Positions 36,291 through 58,600 of a stretch of 64,000 bases of DNA are shown here, in pieces. The stretch comes from Macrocystis pyrifera (taxonomy: Eukaryota; Sar; Phaeophyceae; Laminariales; Laminariaceae). Numbering within the stretch: position 1 is the first letter of the stretch; the number at the start of each line of letters is the position of its first letter. Under the pieces are notes generated by a model that searched no databases, had not been told where the DNA came from, and saw only the letters and a list, made by a program, of their open reading frames with translations. Location of the stretch: the NCBI GenBank assembly GCA_031763025.1, contig JASSKH010000001.1, positions 23,127,840 through 23,191,839 of the forward strand, in the 5' to 3' direction. A program made the translations under genes and the position numbers.

Positions 36291-38427
36291 GATCATAACT
36301 CAAGGCGAACCCTGCTAAAGACGACTTCCTACGTAATAGCACAACAACCCAAGAATCAAACCCAGGTCGGTCTACTATCTTGCCAAAAAACCTCGGCAAG
36401 GCCGCAGCTGCCAAATCTTGAACTTCTTGGCCATGGTTCGGCACCATCCACCAAAGTTTTTTCCTTAGTAGACGACATACTGGGTCGGCGTGAGAGAACC
36501 GTGCGTATGCTACTGCGAGACCCTTGTGGTTTTGCAGCATACGTGCCCACCGTACGAGCTTTGGTTTAGGCGGACGCCAAAAGGTGGCCTGGGTTAAGCT
36601 AGGCCCTATAGTGTTGTATGAATAGAATACCATAGATAGTATGAACAGTATCAACACTGTAGCACCAGGGCACAGTAACTGTATTATAAATACATGAATA
36701 GTGTATGAATAGAATATGTCGGCACAAATTGCACGCTATTTTGGTGCTCACCGTGGCAAGTCTTCGACGTTGGTCGGATCCACTTCGTCGTACCATCCAC
36801 CGCGCCGATGTAACAACACTTCCTGGCCCAAAACTCACGCGTACCAACAGCGTCGAGCCTTCGGTGTGCCCCTCGACTCCTTCCCAGAAACCTTCGTCCG
36901 GGGCTCCCACTGTCGACAGCTCGACAACGAGGATACCTGTGTAGTTGAGTGCATCGGTTATTGTTGCTCATGTGGTACCTGGTACGTACAAGCGAAGTGT
37001 TTAATCTTGGCAGAGTGCTCTAGACGCGGCGGTGTGCTGTTTATATGTATAGCTGAACACAGGTGAGCTCTGCGACACATGCTGTGAAACATGTTTCGTT
37101 CGATCCGAACTGGAAGGCTATGGTCTGTAGCCGACTACCGCTATCAATCATGTTTAGAAGAGCTTACGTAAACATAGGTGGGCAGGGGGGGAGGGGGGGG
37201 GGGGGGCTGCTGATTCCTAAAGGTCGTGTTTTTTTTTTTTGCCGATACCCTAATACAGGAGAAACCCTAACCCCGACCGCTACAACGGGGTTCATTCGGA
37301 ACGAAGATGGTTGATGTAATGAGGAGCTAATGTATGGGCCATCAACCATTATGTTTTTCGAAGCTGGTCCCAGGTGTAAACATCTACCCTGGTATATACC
37401 AGGTACCCGGTACGATACAGGAATAATGTTATTTGGTAGAGGCTACTGCTGTACATTCCAACATCACACAACGACTACGACGTACATGTCCCTTGACCAA
37501 CGCTTTGTCTGAGCAAACCATAAACGTTTTAACGATAGACAGCGAAGCAAGCACACGAAATACGATACACACGCGTGTCGTAGGGGAAGAAACCTCACAC
37601 AAGGCGTACACTCGTAGCCTACACGTACCTGGCAGTACGAGTACGTACTCGTCGCATATACGAGACAGAGTATACAGCACGGGTGCGCACTCGTCGTATA
37701 GTCCGTGCAAGCGAAAACATTCAATTTTCCAGTAGAGACACCGCAAATAACCAAAGAGAAGCAAAGCACAAATAAATACTGCCGGCAGTCCAGAGTTGCG
37801 GTGGAGCATAGCTGACCCTAGAAGGGCGTGCAACGTGCGTTCGTAACAAGACACAATAAAGAACGTGATGCATACTCGCGTTGGAGAGTGGGCCAAGACC
37901 CTGTGTCATCAACATGCCTCTAGGTAACTGGCGGCGAATAGAGAGGTTTCTGATTTTCCATTTCTCTATTTTTTTTTTCGATTTTCGAAAGGGGCCCTTG
38001 GTCCTACGTACAATAAGATACCAGCTACCAAAGGAGCCAGATATTGGTGTCGATGTATGCTCTTGTGGATGATATCGTGTGGGGATGTACGACGTGCTGT
38101 GCTGCTGCGGGCGATGTGCTGACTGATATTGATACCGGTAGTCGGTTAGTAGTCACCACACATCACCACATACTCACAAATAACGCTTTCACATTCGACG
38201 CGATTTCACATGCGGCGGGATTCCGAGCACTGGAAATTTCTAAGAAATTTCTTCGAACTTGAAATTTCTTTATATAGACCGGAAAATCGCACTAAAAAGC
38301 ACACTAAAAAAAGTACTAGAAATCACTTAAAAACAGTACTTGAAAACAGCTTTTAATGATTGATATCGCATTTTTTCAGCCGGGATGGATTACCGAAGAG
38401 TTACACTCTTACGAAGTAGCAGGGCTG
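36291..38427. other. No gene established; possible transposase scrap
   Basis: On the minus strand near 36700-36830 a short frame reads CCYIGAVDGTTKWIRPTSK, which loosely recalls the first catalytic block (GAxDGT) of PIF/Harbinger-type DDE transposases. It is too short to be sure. Upstream exons of the C2/ankyrin gene may also lie in this stretch. TACCAGGTA-type palindromes occur at 36966 and 37393. 37186-37206 is a G run. Confidence 0.3.
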
Positions 38428-38720
38428 TTCGCGGGTCATGATCCGGCCCGCGGGTCTGGTCAGGAAGTGTTCAAAAACTCGCTGGTCGGATCAGGTCGGG
38501 TCAAGAGTTTTTCTGATCTCACCGGCCGGATCAGGTAAAACGTTTTTCAAATTTCATTGATCTGGTCGTCGGGTCGGGTCAGGCCAGGTTAGGTCACGAC
38601 CCGCGAGAAACGGGCCATTCGCGGGTCGGGTCAAGTCATGACCCGCGAGAAACGGGTCACTCGCGGGTCGGGCTAACATGACCCGCGAGTTGTTCTCTGC
38701 TGACCCGCGGGTCGGACAGG
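38428..38720. repeat. GGGTC/GACCC-rich repeat, copy 2
   Basis: Begins TTCGCGGGTCATGATCCGGC and contains repeated GCGGGTCGGGTCA and ATGACCCGCGAGAAACGGG blocks. Arms of both polarity (GGGTC and GACCC) could form hairpins. Confidence 0.65.
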
Positions 38721-39049
38721 CGCATCCGGGCCGCGACCTCGACACTTCTCAAAGTCTTCCCGCTTTCTGCCTATTGGCTTCTCTCGCCGCGCATCCGGGC
38801 CGCGGATCCAACACTTCTCCAAATCTTCCCGCTCCATGTCCAAAGGTTTTCCTCATACCAAAACTGAATATTTCGCCTTCAACATAGTATTCAAACTATA
38901 AAACACCACCAAAGATATATATATGCGCGCGGCTCCACATCCATCCATCCACACCCACTACAGCCAGGACACGTATCACGCTGGGGTACAAAAATAACGA
39001 TTGACGTGACTTTGAAGTGTCGACCCATGGCCGGATCCGCGGGTCGAAC

Positions 39050-39320
39050 CCGCGGCTCGAGATAAATAGTCTCACGGGTTGAGGTGACCCGGCCTTCGAT
39101 ATGACCCGTAGGGTAAATCATAATCTGCGGGTCGGGTCGGGCCGGGTCATAAGGTATTCAAAATATCATGGATCAGGTCGGGTTGGGTTGGGCCGGGTCG
39201 TGTCAGAAGGTTTTCAAATATCACCGGTCGGGTCGGGTCAGGAGTTTTCCAGAATCTCGCGCGTTGGATCGGGTCAGCTGACACGACCCGACCTGACCTG
39301 ACCCGTGAGGTTTGACCTGA
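39050..39320. repeat. GGGTC/GACCC-rich repeat, copy 3
   Basis: Contains GCGGGTCGGGTCGGGCCGGG, repeated TTTTCAAATATCACCGGTCG-type spacers and a GACCC-rich right end. The order of GGGTC blocks and AT-rich spacers matches the other copies. Confidence 0.65.
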
Positions 39321-39598
39321 CCCGCGCCTGGTTATTAACTAATGTACTGTATATGTATCGTACCGTAGTAGATCGACAGCGACGACTTGTTTAAGTAATG
39401 GCATGCCTTGTTGTTGCATACAAAAGCGAACGCAAAAGGCCAATCACAGATGACCATCGACGACAGTACGCCGAACATATCGGCACATCGATAGAACAAA
39501 ACAAAAAACGAAAGGACCAAAGAACACGATAAATTCAGAAAAAAGAAAAGAGATGAACCCAAGGAGGGGCTCGAACCTTCATGAAGTAAAAATATGTG

Positions 39599-39771
39599 CA
39601 CCGAAGGAGGGGCCCGAACCTTCGGCCACAAGACTATAACACAAATACCTTCGTAACTAACGGACGGCCGGACTGTGACTGGCGTAGCCTTATTCGCCAT
39701 AACGTGAGTGAATGCTTGAGCGCGTCAACTTAAACAAACGTCTTGCGCTCTTCCGACTGAGCTACTCCGGC
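39599..39771 (-). tRNA. tRNA-Lys(UUU)-like gene with ~100-nt insert in the anticodon loop
   Basis: All four arms can be drawn on the minus strand. The acceptor is GCCGGAG (39771-39765) with CTTCGGT (39606-39600), closing with G-U pairs. The D arm is GCTC-AGTCGGAA-GAGC. The anticodon stem is CAAGA (39745-39741) with TCTTG (39633-39629). The variable loop is TGGCC. The T arm is GAAGG-TTCGGGC-CCCTC with one mismatch. The body resembles eukaryotic tRNA-Lys. About 100 nt separate the two halves of the anticodon stem. The loop reads CGTTTG, so position 33 would be G instead of the near-invariant U. It may be an intron-bearing gene or a disrupted pseudogene. A second T arm plus acceptor-like end (GAAGG-TTCGAGC-CCCTC) lies just downstream, about 39550-39580. 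Confidence 0.55.
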
Positions 39772-39943
39772 CGATCGTATTGGTTGGTGTATCGGATATT
39801 CTTGGGTCTATAAATACGTATACATTTTTTTTAATCGCAAAGAGGTTTAGGTACTAAAAAGGACAATAATGGAAGCATAACGAGCTGGTTCCAGGGAAGG
39901 GCGGAGATACGGCTTGGAAACATTGCGCCATACTTTTTGAGAG

Positions 39944-41220
39944 ATGGACACAAAATTTGGATGTTCGTTCTTAAGATGCATCTTGTCGTTGTGGATGTGG
40001 ATGCCTGTCGTTGTGGATGTGGATAAGATGCAAGCACGTCGACGCCAAGTACTGGCGGCGATGGTGGGGCGCCCCGGGCAAGTCCGAAAAAGCAGGGTGG
40101 CCTATGGGTTTGACGCGTTTGTGCTCGTTTTTTTCGGCGGGGTCCCGGGGTTGGCAAACAGCTACCCCAGACGATGTTTTTAATTTCCTCTGCTTCCTTG
40201 ACACGCAAGGGAAAGGCACCAAGATGGTGCATGAAGCGTCTTGCCCCGGTGTGGGCCACGCGGGCGACGATACGTGCCTGGCGGAGTCTTCGTGTGCTAA
40301 ACGGTAGGCGGCCGAGTCTATTCCAAAAGGTTTTGTGTCGAAGCTAAAAATGGCGATGAAAGAAAGCGGGCAGGGAGAGGAATGGGACCCCGTCCGCCGG
40401 GTAGAAAAACCATGCTCGAGCCCGTTGGTAGATTCGTACCTTACCTCCGTATCTGAGGAACAGAAGCAAGTCGGGGTTCAGGTCAATCAGGCCGCGCCGA
40501 TGCTGGAACACACACTCATAGGTCTGCTAAGCGACATGCGGTTGCGCGCTCAGGTGGCCAGCTCTCTGGCTGAGCGTATTTCGCTGACTCGAGATATCGC
40601 CTTGTATTCTTTGGCGTTCTGTTCGATGCATAGGGGTTACGATCTTTCCTTTACCATGGGTTCGCACGTTATGAGGCTCCCAGCGCCCAAGGGTTTGATC
40701 TTCAACTTTCAGTTTGGCAAGACACTGGGGGCCTCTGGTGAGGCAGTGGTAGTGTTAGCGGACCGGGACTGCCCGGCGATTTGTGCCTTTCGGTCGGTTA
40801 CGGCGTTACGGCGTACATCTCGGCCGCATAGCGGATTGGGTGGGACTTAAACACTGGGCACCTCTTCCCCGTTGCTACGGCAGAAGGTGGCCGGGGCCGT
40901 CTCACTCCATCCGCGGCCCGTATGACGGCGAACCTGCAAAGCTATCTGCGAATGGCAGACCTGCCGAACCACTTCACGATGCACTCCTTTCGAGTGGGAG
41001 GCTCGCTCAGCCAATCCCTCGCCGGGACCGCTGTGGACGAGGTCATGAAAATTGGTGGCTGGAAGACAGAGTCAGTTGCGAAGTACTACATCGGGCTACC
41101 TCGAGCGGACAAGTGCGGGGTAGCAAGAAGAAACGTGGCCAGAGCTACGCGGACGCTAGCGAGCTACCGTTGTCGCCGGAGTTCAGAAAGGACTTTGCGG
41201 CGTGTGCGGGTAAGGACTGA
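39944..41220 (+). mobile_element. Broken tyrosine-recombinase element (Crypton/DIRS type)
   Basis: The plus strand encodes parts of a tyrosine recombinase. The C-terminal part near 40980-41100 reads MHSFRVGGSLSQSL, then IGGWKTESVAKYYIG, giving the H-x-x-R box, the G-G-W position and the catalytic tyrosine. The central part (about 40330-40800) reads RDIALYSLAFCSMHRGYDLS, the region around the first catalytic arginine. A Cys-containing N-terminal part seems to start near 40100. The element looks broken about two times. No terminal repeats were found, so Crypton and DIRS cannot be told apart. Confidence 0.65.
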
Positions 41221-43000
41221 GTTCAGGGGATAAACGTTTTGGGTGAGACAGTTCTGCCCCGGACCAGCGGTCAACAAAACAAAGGCAATCTGAAAGGAGG
41301 CGTAACGAAGTACGGGCGGGACCACAGGCTGGCGCAGGAGGCCTCATCCAATCCAATACTTACATTAAATGATCCACGGTAGAGAGCCAGAATACTACAG
41401 TATTTTCCATTTTCATCATTTTTTTCAGCAAAACAATATGAAAAATACGTACGTACGAGTAAACGATTTTGTTTTGAAAAAAAGCACATGACCGCATCAA
41501 AAACGGAAACGCATCGGTGAAGATTTTTTTTAAATGGTAGCTATTAATGGCTGTACTTCGTGAAATAGACACAATTGTGAGAAAGTTAAGATTGCTTGAG
41601 AGTTGAGAGCAGGTGGGTAGACCACAAATAAAGTTCCAGCATTAATTTTAGGCGTAAGTAATAAATCAGGACAACTTTTTTGCTTTTTTGGTGACCACAC
41701 GACAGCATTGTTGCTTGACTCGTGATATTATGGCACAGCACACTTATTTATTATAGTATTGGTCTTAGATGACATTCGATGCGGTCCAGAAGAAAAAAAA
41801 CCCCGGCAGATTCGATCTACATTTTGGTCCTGTTCTCGGTTCTTTTGGGCCTATTTTTTACCATTGAATTGTTTTGCTAAAAAAAATGAAGAAATGAGAA
41901 AACACGAAATATGAAAAAATGGAAGAAAACACAAAAAATACGAGAAATACGAAAAGTTCGAAATATACTCGTACGTTTCTAGGTACCTCGTTTTTGTTGC
42001 CTCTGCCCAAAAATATCTTACGAAATGCTTGTGGTATTAATGGAATCCGCGTCGTGCCGGCGGCACAACGAGCGTGAGAAAATCAAGCTAAACAGCGATG
42101 CGACCGTCGCTGCGCCCACTCTCGCGTCGCCCTCCTCTCTTGTTCGATCTCAAAGTCCCCCGTTCGCTCTCCCAAGCATATCCGAAAGGGGCTTATTATA
42201 TCGTGTATCTCAGGTAGATCTGATTGACGAACAATAACCCAGTACTACGAGTACTATTGATACTGCTGTACTTACCGTACTGCCTTTATCATACTTGTAT
42301 CGCGGATGGCACACCGATCAATGTCTGATGTACCTAAAGGTACAGCAAGTAGTGGTGGAGAGGTCTATTTACAGCAGTTGCAAGGCGACCGAGTTTTTCA
42401 ACCCGGCTTGTACCAGGGCGTCACGGAGCATAGACTATTAATAGCAGGACAAAACGCAGCCGTCTTACCTGGTCCTCTCTGTGGCTGATGAGGGGTTGCG
42501 GTTGCGGTGTCCATGGTCCCTAGCGCGGTTCATCTGCGCAGGACGCTTGTAAAGTCCCGGCGGACGAAACAAAAAATTACTCTATCTACGAGATGATTAT
42601 TGCTGTAGGAGGAGCTCAATCCTGAGCGTGCGAATTGAGACTTTGTTGGGACTGAGCAAGAGGGAGGCAATATCTCATTTTATTACGAAAAAACATAACA
42701 ACACCGTCGACATAAAGTTATTTTGTACCAATACATGTAGACATGTAGACTGATCTACGAATCTCGCTTGTCGACTGTTGTCGCCAAGATTCGGTGGGCT
42801 TTTCGACGAAACGGTTCTGAAACGGCTCGGACACCGCAAATATATTGGAAACCCCATCAAGCCGAAGTTCTTTGGCACTGCCCTCCGCTGTGAACCCGTG
42901 ACCTCATCTGGCACCTCCCAGCGAGCTTCCACAGCCGTGCCTGAGCAACGACAGGCGTCATCAACCTCCTCTCGGACACTCTCCAGTACCCGTCAGGACG
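41221..43000. other. No gene recognised; upstream region of PDHB
   Basis: 41860-41980 is an A-rich stretch of CGAAAA and GAAAACAC words. 42030-42240 has an open plus-strand frame (about 70 codons) without recognisable similarity. The last few hundred bases before 43001 should hold the PDHB promoter and 5' UTR, but no core element is evident. Confidence 0.3.
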
Positions 43001-52680
<9,680 letters not shown>

Positions 52681-52725
52681 TAACAATAATAATTGCAGAC
52701 ATCAGGAGGCGGAAACCCTTAGGGA

Positions 52726-52726
<1 letters not shown>

Positions 52727-52777
<51 letters not shown>
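52727..52777 (+). repeat. Poly(G) tract, 51 bp, just after the PDHB stop codon
   Basis: Runs of G begin 47 bases after the TAG at 52678-52680, so they would lie in the 3' UTR or at the transcript end. The strand bias is opposite to the C runs of the introns. Confidence 0.85.
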
Positions 52778-52778
<1 letters not shown>

Positions 52779-54237
52779 GGGGAACTGTTCGGTAACACAA
52801 GCCCTGTGGCCAATAGCGAGCTTTGCGATACCTGTATATGAGCCGCCATGCTTTGCACGATTCGGAATTGCACGGCTGGAACAAATGTGCCGATTTGCCC
52901 CCGTGACAGTTTTTCGAAATGAAATGTTGCAACTTTCCATCCAAAAATTGGAGTGCACATAAATATGGGGGTGGGTCCCGGTATGACGCAAGGAGGGAGG
53001 CTCTGTTTAGTTGGATTGACAGAGGGACTCGCGTCGCGAGGGCGTGAGGGGTGAGAGGGGACAGGGCGAACGGCGGTGCACGTGGGGTCGGCCACGTTCT
53101 TTTAGCGCGTCAGAACATGATTTGTCTTTGACCACGTGCATGCGCCCGCGCGGCTTTCGCGCGAGGAGGTTGAGGGGGCGGGGGGGGGATAGGATCGAGA
53201 CCAGAGGCATCGTCACGATGGTTGGTCGCCATAGTATGTTATGGTTGTCTCGGCTTGCGCGCGGGCGGCAATAATCGTTGCCACTGCAACGCGGCGAGCA
53301 GACGTCGAACGAGACGAGCCGCGACGAAAAAATTGGTTGTGAGTCCGTCCCGTGTATTTTAGTGTCGTGTGTTAGCGTGCTGTCGTTAGTAGTCTTAACC
53401 TTCCTTGCCTGACTAACCCACCAACAAACCCAGTGGGCGTTTCCCCCTCTTTTTTGACAGTTTTTTTTTGTTGTGTTGACAGTATGACGTTCTTCAACAC
53501 AATTTTCCAAAAAATCGATTGAAAATCTCGAGCCGGGTGTGTGTCCATCACCCTTTTCACCCCCTCCCCCGCGGTGATATCCCTCCGATTGCTGTCAATC
53601 ATATGCTAAAGCTTTTCGCGGGGTTTATTCCGGTATTTGGACCGGATTTATCGAGACAAGAGGGCCACAGCAATAAACTGCGGAAAAGGATATTTCAACA
53701 GCAGTTGTAGCTCTGCTGCCGGCGGCGGTGTGTGCCGCTTTTGTGGACCGAGGCGAAGGGTGTTCCCTGTGCCTACATTCAGACGGCAGGCAGTGCACCA
53801 ACATATCGTGGCACGCCCGGACTTGGGTATGGGTATGCAACGCACGGGAGGGTTACAATAACACGCACATACATGCAAGTTGCGCAATGCGCGGATTTTA
53901 CACCCCGAGCAAGTTTGCGTCACGTCATCACCCCGAGCAAAGTTGGCGTCACATCATGAAGAATCGAACTGCCTGTTTGTTTGTTTGTTTTTGCTCTCTG
54001 AACACTCCCGGCGCTCGAAAGTAGTCTCTTAAGGGCAAAAACAAACCTTGTCCGTACGGAGAAAAATATCCCGAGGCAAAGCGTTATTCCCCGACGGTAC
54101 ACTTGCCATTCACTAAACTACTGTAGATCACGGGGGAGCACACTGCTGTAGTAACAGAACCAATTTTGGCGTGAAAACATGCGAGGATATTGCATGGTTT
54201 TGGGATCCAACGTGGGTTATGATACGCACAATATTAA
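52778..54237. other. Intergenic, no gene recognised
   Basis: Downstream flank of PDHB. 53890-53950 holds a ~30-bp tandem pair (CACCCCGAGCAAGTTTGCGTCACGTCAT and a near copy). No convincing coding frame or RNA gene is visible. Confidence 0.35.
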
Positions 54238-54348
54238 TACTACGGGGGGCCATAGTAAATAGGACCAACGGCACACACAACAACCGGTATGTTCCCTATT
54301 TTTACTAACAATATCTGGTCCTATTTACCATGGACCCCTGTGATAGTA
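54238..54348. mobile_element. Palindromic MITE, family 2
   Basis: TACTACGGGGGGCCATAGTA...GGTCCTATTTACCATGGACC. The centre (CTATTTTTACTAACAATATC) is reversed relative to the copies at 25028 and 48532. TA flanks both ends. Confidence 0.75.
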
Positions 54349-54722
54349 GCTACTTGAAAGCCCTGCCTGCGTTATTAGTCACGCCGCTTGACGCCTTTTT
54401 TCTGTAAAAACACACATGGGGAGGGGGACGGCACAAGGGCACACGAAAAAAAAAAAAAAAAAAAAAAAACGACAGCCCACGTTAATCTATCCCCAGACAG
54501 GGAGGGGGTATACGAAAATCAACTGCTGTAAAATCGAGTAAAACTGAATAAAAAAAAACGTGTCTAAAAGTCAAAGTTCTGACAAAATTCCCAACCCGCT
54601 GGTTTGTTTTCAAGTCCGACATCGTGGCGAGTGTTGAACTCCGTTTCATTTTTTTTTGGTCGTCGTGTACCGCTGGACAGCGTTTCATTCGGGGACGATA
54701 AGAGTACCAAGTACCTGGTAGG
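54349..54722. other. Intergenic, no gene recognised
   Basis: Short stretch between two MITE copies, including a poly(A) run at about 54447-54469. Nothing else is evident. Confidence 0.35.
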
Positions 54723-54837
54723 TATTATGGGGGACCATAGTAAATAGACCTACGCTACACACAAACCTACATATTTACCTATTTTTACTAGTAATAGCAA
54801 TATTAGGTTCTACTAACTATGATCTCCCGTATTAGTA
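54723..54837. mobile_element. Palindromic MITE, family 2
   Basis: TATTATGGGGGACCATAGTA...GTTCTACTAACTATGATCTC with CCGTATTAGTA. It is more diverged than the others and has a small insertion (GTAATAGCAATATT) in the centre. Confidence 0.7.
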
Positions 54838-55648
54838 CCTCGTACCACTCTGAAAACAAATAACTGGAAGGACCGCTGGGGAAATGCTGCGCGAATATAT
54901 TACTACATGTAACACCAAACGAAACGTTCCTTGCACTGTCGTTCAAGAGTCGTGATGCATATGCGGCAAAACATTTAACACTTGGTACGAAATAATCGGG
55001 GGTGCCGTGTTATAAAAACAAAACCCTCCCCCTTTTCCCCAATGCAGCGAAAGGGATGGATTGAACCCCCACTGGCGTCTGATAATGCAGTGTGCACATA
55101 CCATACAGCAAGTTCGAAACTTACATAGCGCACTTGAAACGGGATTTCACCCTGCGGACATCATATGCACAATGAAAACACGCTATGAATATGGCTTGCC
55201 ATTGCAATGCACCAACCACAACTTTGGTTTGGAGGTGGGAGCACTCTCCCCCAATGCCGTTGGGGGCTGGGTGGGCATAAAACGGCCAAGCCTTGACACC
55301 TCTGGTACCCCTCGGGTGTGACGCTGCTGCTGCTGCTCCTGCTGCTGCTGCTGCAAGCGGGAAAGGAACGATAAGTACTCATACGAGTACCAGGAACCAT
55401 TTAAGTCCGACAATGTGAGGAGCGTTTGGATACTCAGATAAATACATATACAGTCCCTATATCCGGGCATGGTGGTAACTCCAAAGGCTTACATCCTGCA
55501 GAGGCATTGCTGCTGCCACCATATGGTGGAATTAAACGAGAAACACAACCTCTAAAGGCCCAGGCTTCTGGCGTGCCGTTCTATTGCTGCTGATATTGCT
55601 GTTGCTGCCATATGTATGCTGGGATGAAGCGGAAAATCCACCTTCCAT
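54838..55648. other. 3' flank of the TMEM205-like gene, no other gene
   Basis: Contains a CTG-rich microsatellite at 55322-55355. It should include the 3' UTR of the minus-strand gene ending at 55649. Confidence 0.35.
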
Positions 55649-58600
55649 CTATAGGTTCAGCCGTCCAGCCAAAGAGCATAGGTGCACGGCACCGCACGCC
55701 AGCGATACCAGGTTCAGCAGGTTGCAGACGCCGTGGAATATGCCGAACCTCTTGCTCAGCTTGCGCACCTGGGTTTCCAAAGTATACGTGTCCGGCATGT
55801 GGAGGCTTTTTAAGTGTTGGGGGGTCGTCCTGGAGCTCTCTCTTTCTCTTCCTCTCCCGGCAGATTCGGGGCGAGTAGGTTTTGCAATCTAGGAGGTAGG
55901 ATCTTTAGTTAGGGGTGTTTTTGACTTGAAAAATGCACAGCGCGGTCCGCACTCCGGAATGGTCGTCCGCAATTGAGAATTTTCCTCATTCTGTGCCAGC
56001 GCGGCGCAGCCGCGTTTATGGCCAGTTTTGGCCCGTTTTGGCTGCGGTTTGGGGTCAGGGTTAGGGTTAGGGTTAGAGTGAGGGGTTGGGTTGGGTCTTC
56101 GCCTACCTTCATCCCAAGAGGAACGAAAATATCTGAACAGCCTACCAACCTGAAGATCCTGCCTCCCAGATTGAAATGGGGCATCGGCTCGAGCCAGCGA
56201 TTTCCGGCCGAGGGTAATAACATTACGATCGGGAATCATTTATTGAAATCTGCCGAAGCGAACGAGGTGCGGAGCTCACACCTGAGGGTTGAGCGACTTC
56301 CGGTCCACGCCCAGCTCCTTGCAAACGCGCCTGCGCTCCATCATGGAAATGGTCGTCTGGGGACCGAAAAAGAAAAGATTTGACGCCACGCACCCCAGGG
56401 CGATGAGGAAGGGCGTGGTGCCCATCACGGCGTCGCCACCACCCCGGGAGGACAACAGCCCCACGGCAGAAAATCCTGCCAAGGCTAGACAGAGCAGGCT
56501 GAAGCGGAAGTACGCGTCGAACAGCTTCGTCTGCGCCAGACCGAAGGTCTCGCTTTCGGACGAAGGAGACATTAAAGCAAGGGGGGCAGGGAGGCGACGG
56601 CCGGGCGTTCCAACAATTAGAAGGCAAGCAGACGGTGGGGGGGATGGCGGGTGTCCGGATTTTCGTTCCTACACGTATTCATTTACTTACAAGAACAGGG
56701 CGGGCTTTCTTAGGACCATTCCTAACGAACAAAAAAAAAACACGATTCGTGAGATTTTGTCGTGAATCGTTATTTTTTTTTTTGTCGTGCGGGCTTTTTC
56801 TTAGGGCCATTCCTAACAAAAAAAAAAAAAAAAATCTCGATTCGTGACGTTTGCCGTGTCGCAAAATACACCTGATCAAGCCACTACGCAACCCACGCGC
56901 ACCAACGGTATCAGAAGGTCGGTACAGGGGCGTGGCAGACTCTGTTTCGTACGCCGCTTGTGGACAACGGGCGGCTACCCAAAGACATCGCTGGGCGCGG
57001 GCTAACGAGCAGGTGGTGGCCTCGAAATTTCGAGGAAGAGGAGCCACAGCTCAAAGACAAACACGAAAATGACTGGAGGATGTCACAGGTCAGGCCGGGC
57101 AGACGCCCTGCGAGATGGAATCTCGCGAACCGGGCTTGGCCTACGGTCGGGGAAATTGGAATCTCGCAAGCTGGGTCAGGCTTCGGCCCGTGATTCAAAT
57201 ATATCACGGGCCGGGCCAGGCGCGGTCGGCCCGGCCCGGCCTGGCCGTGCCCCACTCGCGGGAGTTGGCGCCACCCGCAAAAGTCGTTGGGATGGAAATA
57301 TCGGAAATTTTACAGATCGAAAATATCACGAAACGTGACGTTTTTCGGCTTTTTTCGTTAGAACTGAAATGTCACGGATCGTGATATTTTGGCAAAAGCC
57401 AAAAAGTCACGGAATCGCCATGTTTTTTCGTTTCGTTAGGAACGGCCCTTAATCCCTTGTAGAACTGCACCGATTTTTCTGGGGGGGGGGGGACAAAACA
57501 CCTGGATTTAGTGTGGGAAAATTGTTGCAGTATCTGTACAGTAGTGTATAGAACGGGATGTATTCTATTGTAGTACGTATGTAGCAAAAAGGTTAATGTT
57601 GTGTGAGATGCACCAGTTTGAGGCGGAACTCGTGGGCAAATGCAAAACGTAAATGGGCGTCCGCAAAGCGAGAGGCTTCCACGAGAACTCGTCCGTAGCA
57701 GAAGCTGCTCGCTGCTGTTGACATTCGGTAGATTCTTACGAGCGAAGGCGAGTCTTATCTGTTTCACAGGGCCAAAAAACTACTACTAGGGGGGACCATA
57801 GTAAACAGGACCTACGGTGGATACAAACACATACATATTTTCCCTATTTTTACTAACAATATTTGGTCCTATTTACTACGGGCCCCCGTAATATTATATA
57901 AAATACCTGGTATTTCATGTTAATAGTGGCCGCTTTCGAGCTGCATGAACCCGGGCTCCACGACAGAGGCTCTCACAATCGCCGACTCTTGTGTAAATAA
58001 AAGAAACGTCATATTACTGCTCGACCCTTTTAGTATATACTGCAGTCCCGTTTTGGGGACGAACTACTTAGAATTTGAGTGGTTTGTCCCCCAAATGGGA
58101 CCGCAGTACTAACAGTACCAAAAGAGTTAACGGTCCTTATATTTCCGCCCAGAGAGGTACCTGGTACGTACGTAGATACTATCGTACGATTCTCCAAATT
58201 CTCCGCATCAACCAACACGCACAAGTTGAGGGCAGGTACACACAAATATTCTGCTGCGACCCGAACTATGTCATCCTGCACAAAAAAACTGTATAGGATG
58301 CGGGTCTTCTTGGTCAAGGCGGGTCTTTCGGCCGCTCAGCGTTTTTTTTGGAAAATCGCCACCAAAACACGCGGCGGAGCCGCATGACTGCCCCTGCCCC
58401 CCCAGAGGTTGGGTTTAGGGATAGGGTTATAGGGTCAGGCCTGGGGTTGGGTTGGTCTGGCTCCACGTGCAAGGTTGAAATTGACGGCACGCGTCCTGCA
58501 CAAAGTTTTCGTGCAGGATGCAGCTGCACATAGCGCACGCCTTCTGCTGCGGGAGTTCCTAGCGACAGCTTTTAGCATTACATCACATTTAAACACGACA

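Noticed and set aside
36684-36971. GAVDGT-containing frame resembling a Harbinger-type DDE transposase
   Set aside because: Only about 20 residues look similar and the other catalytic blocks are not seen. Kept as a remark in the stretch entry only.
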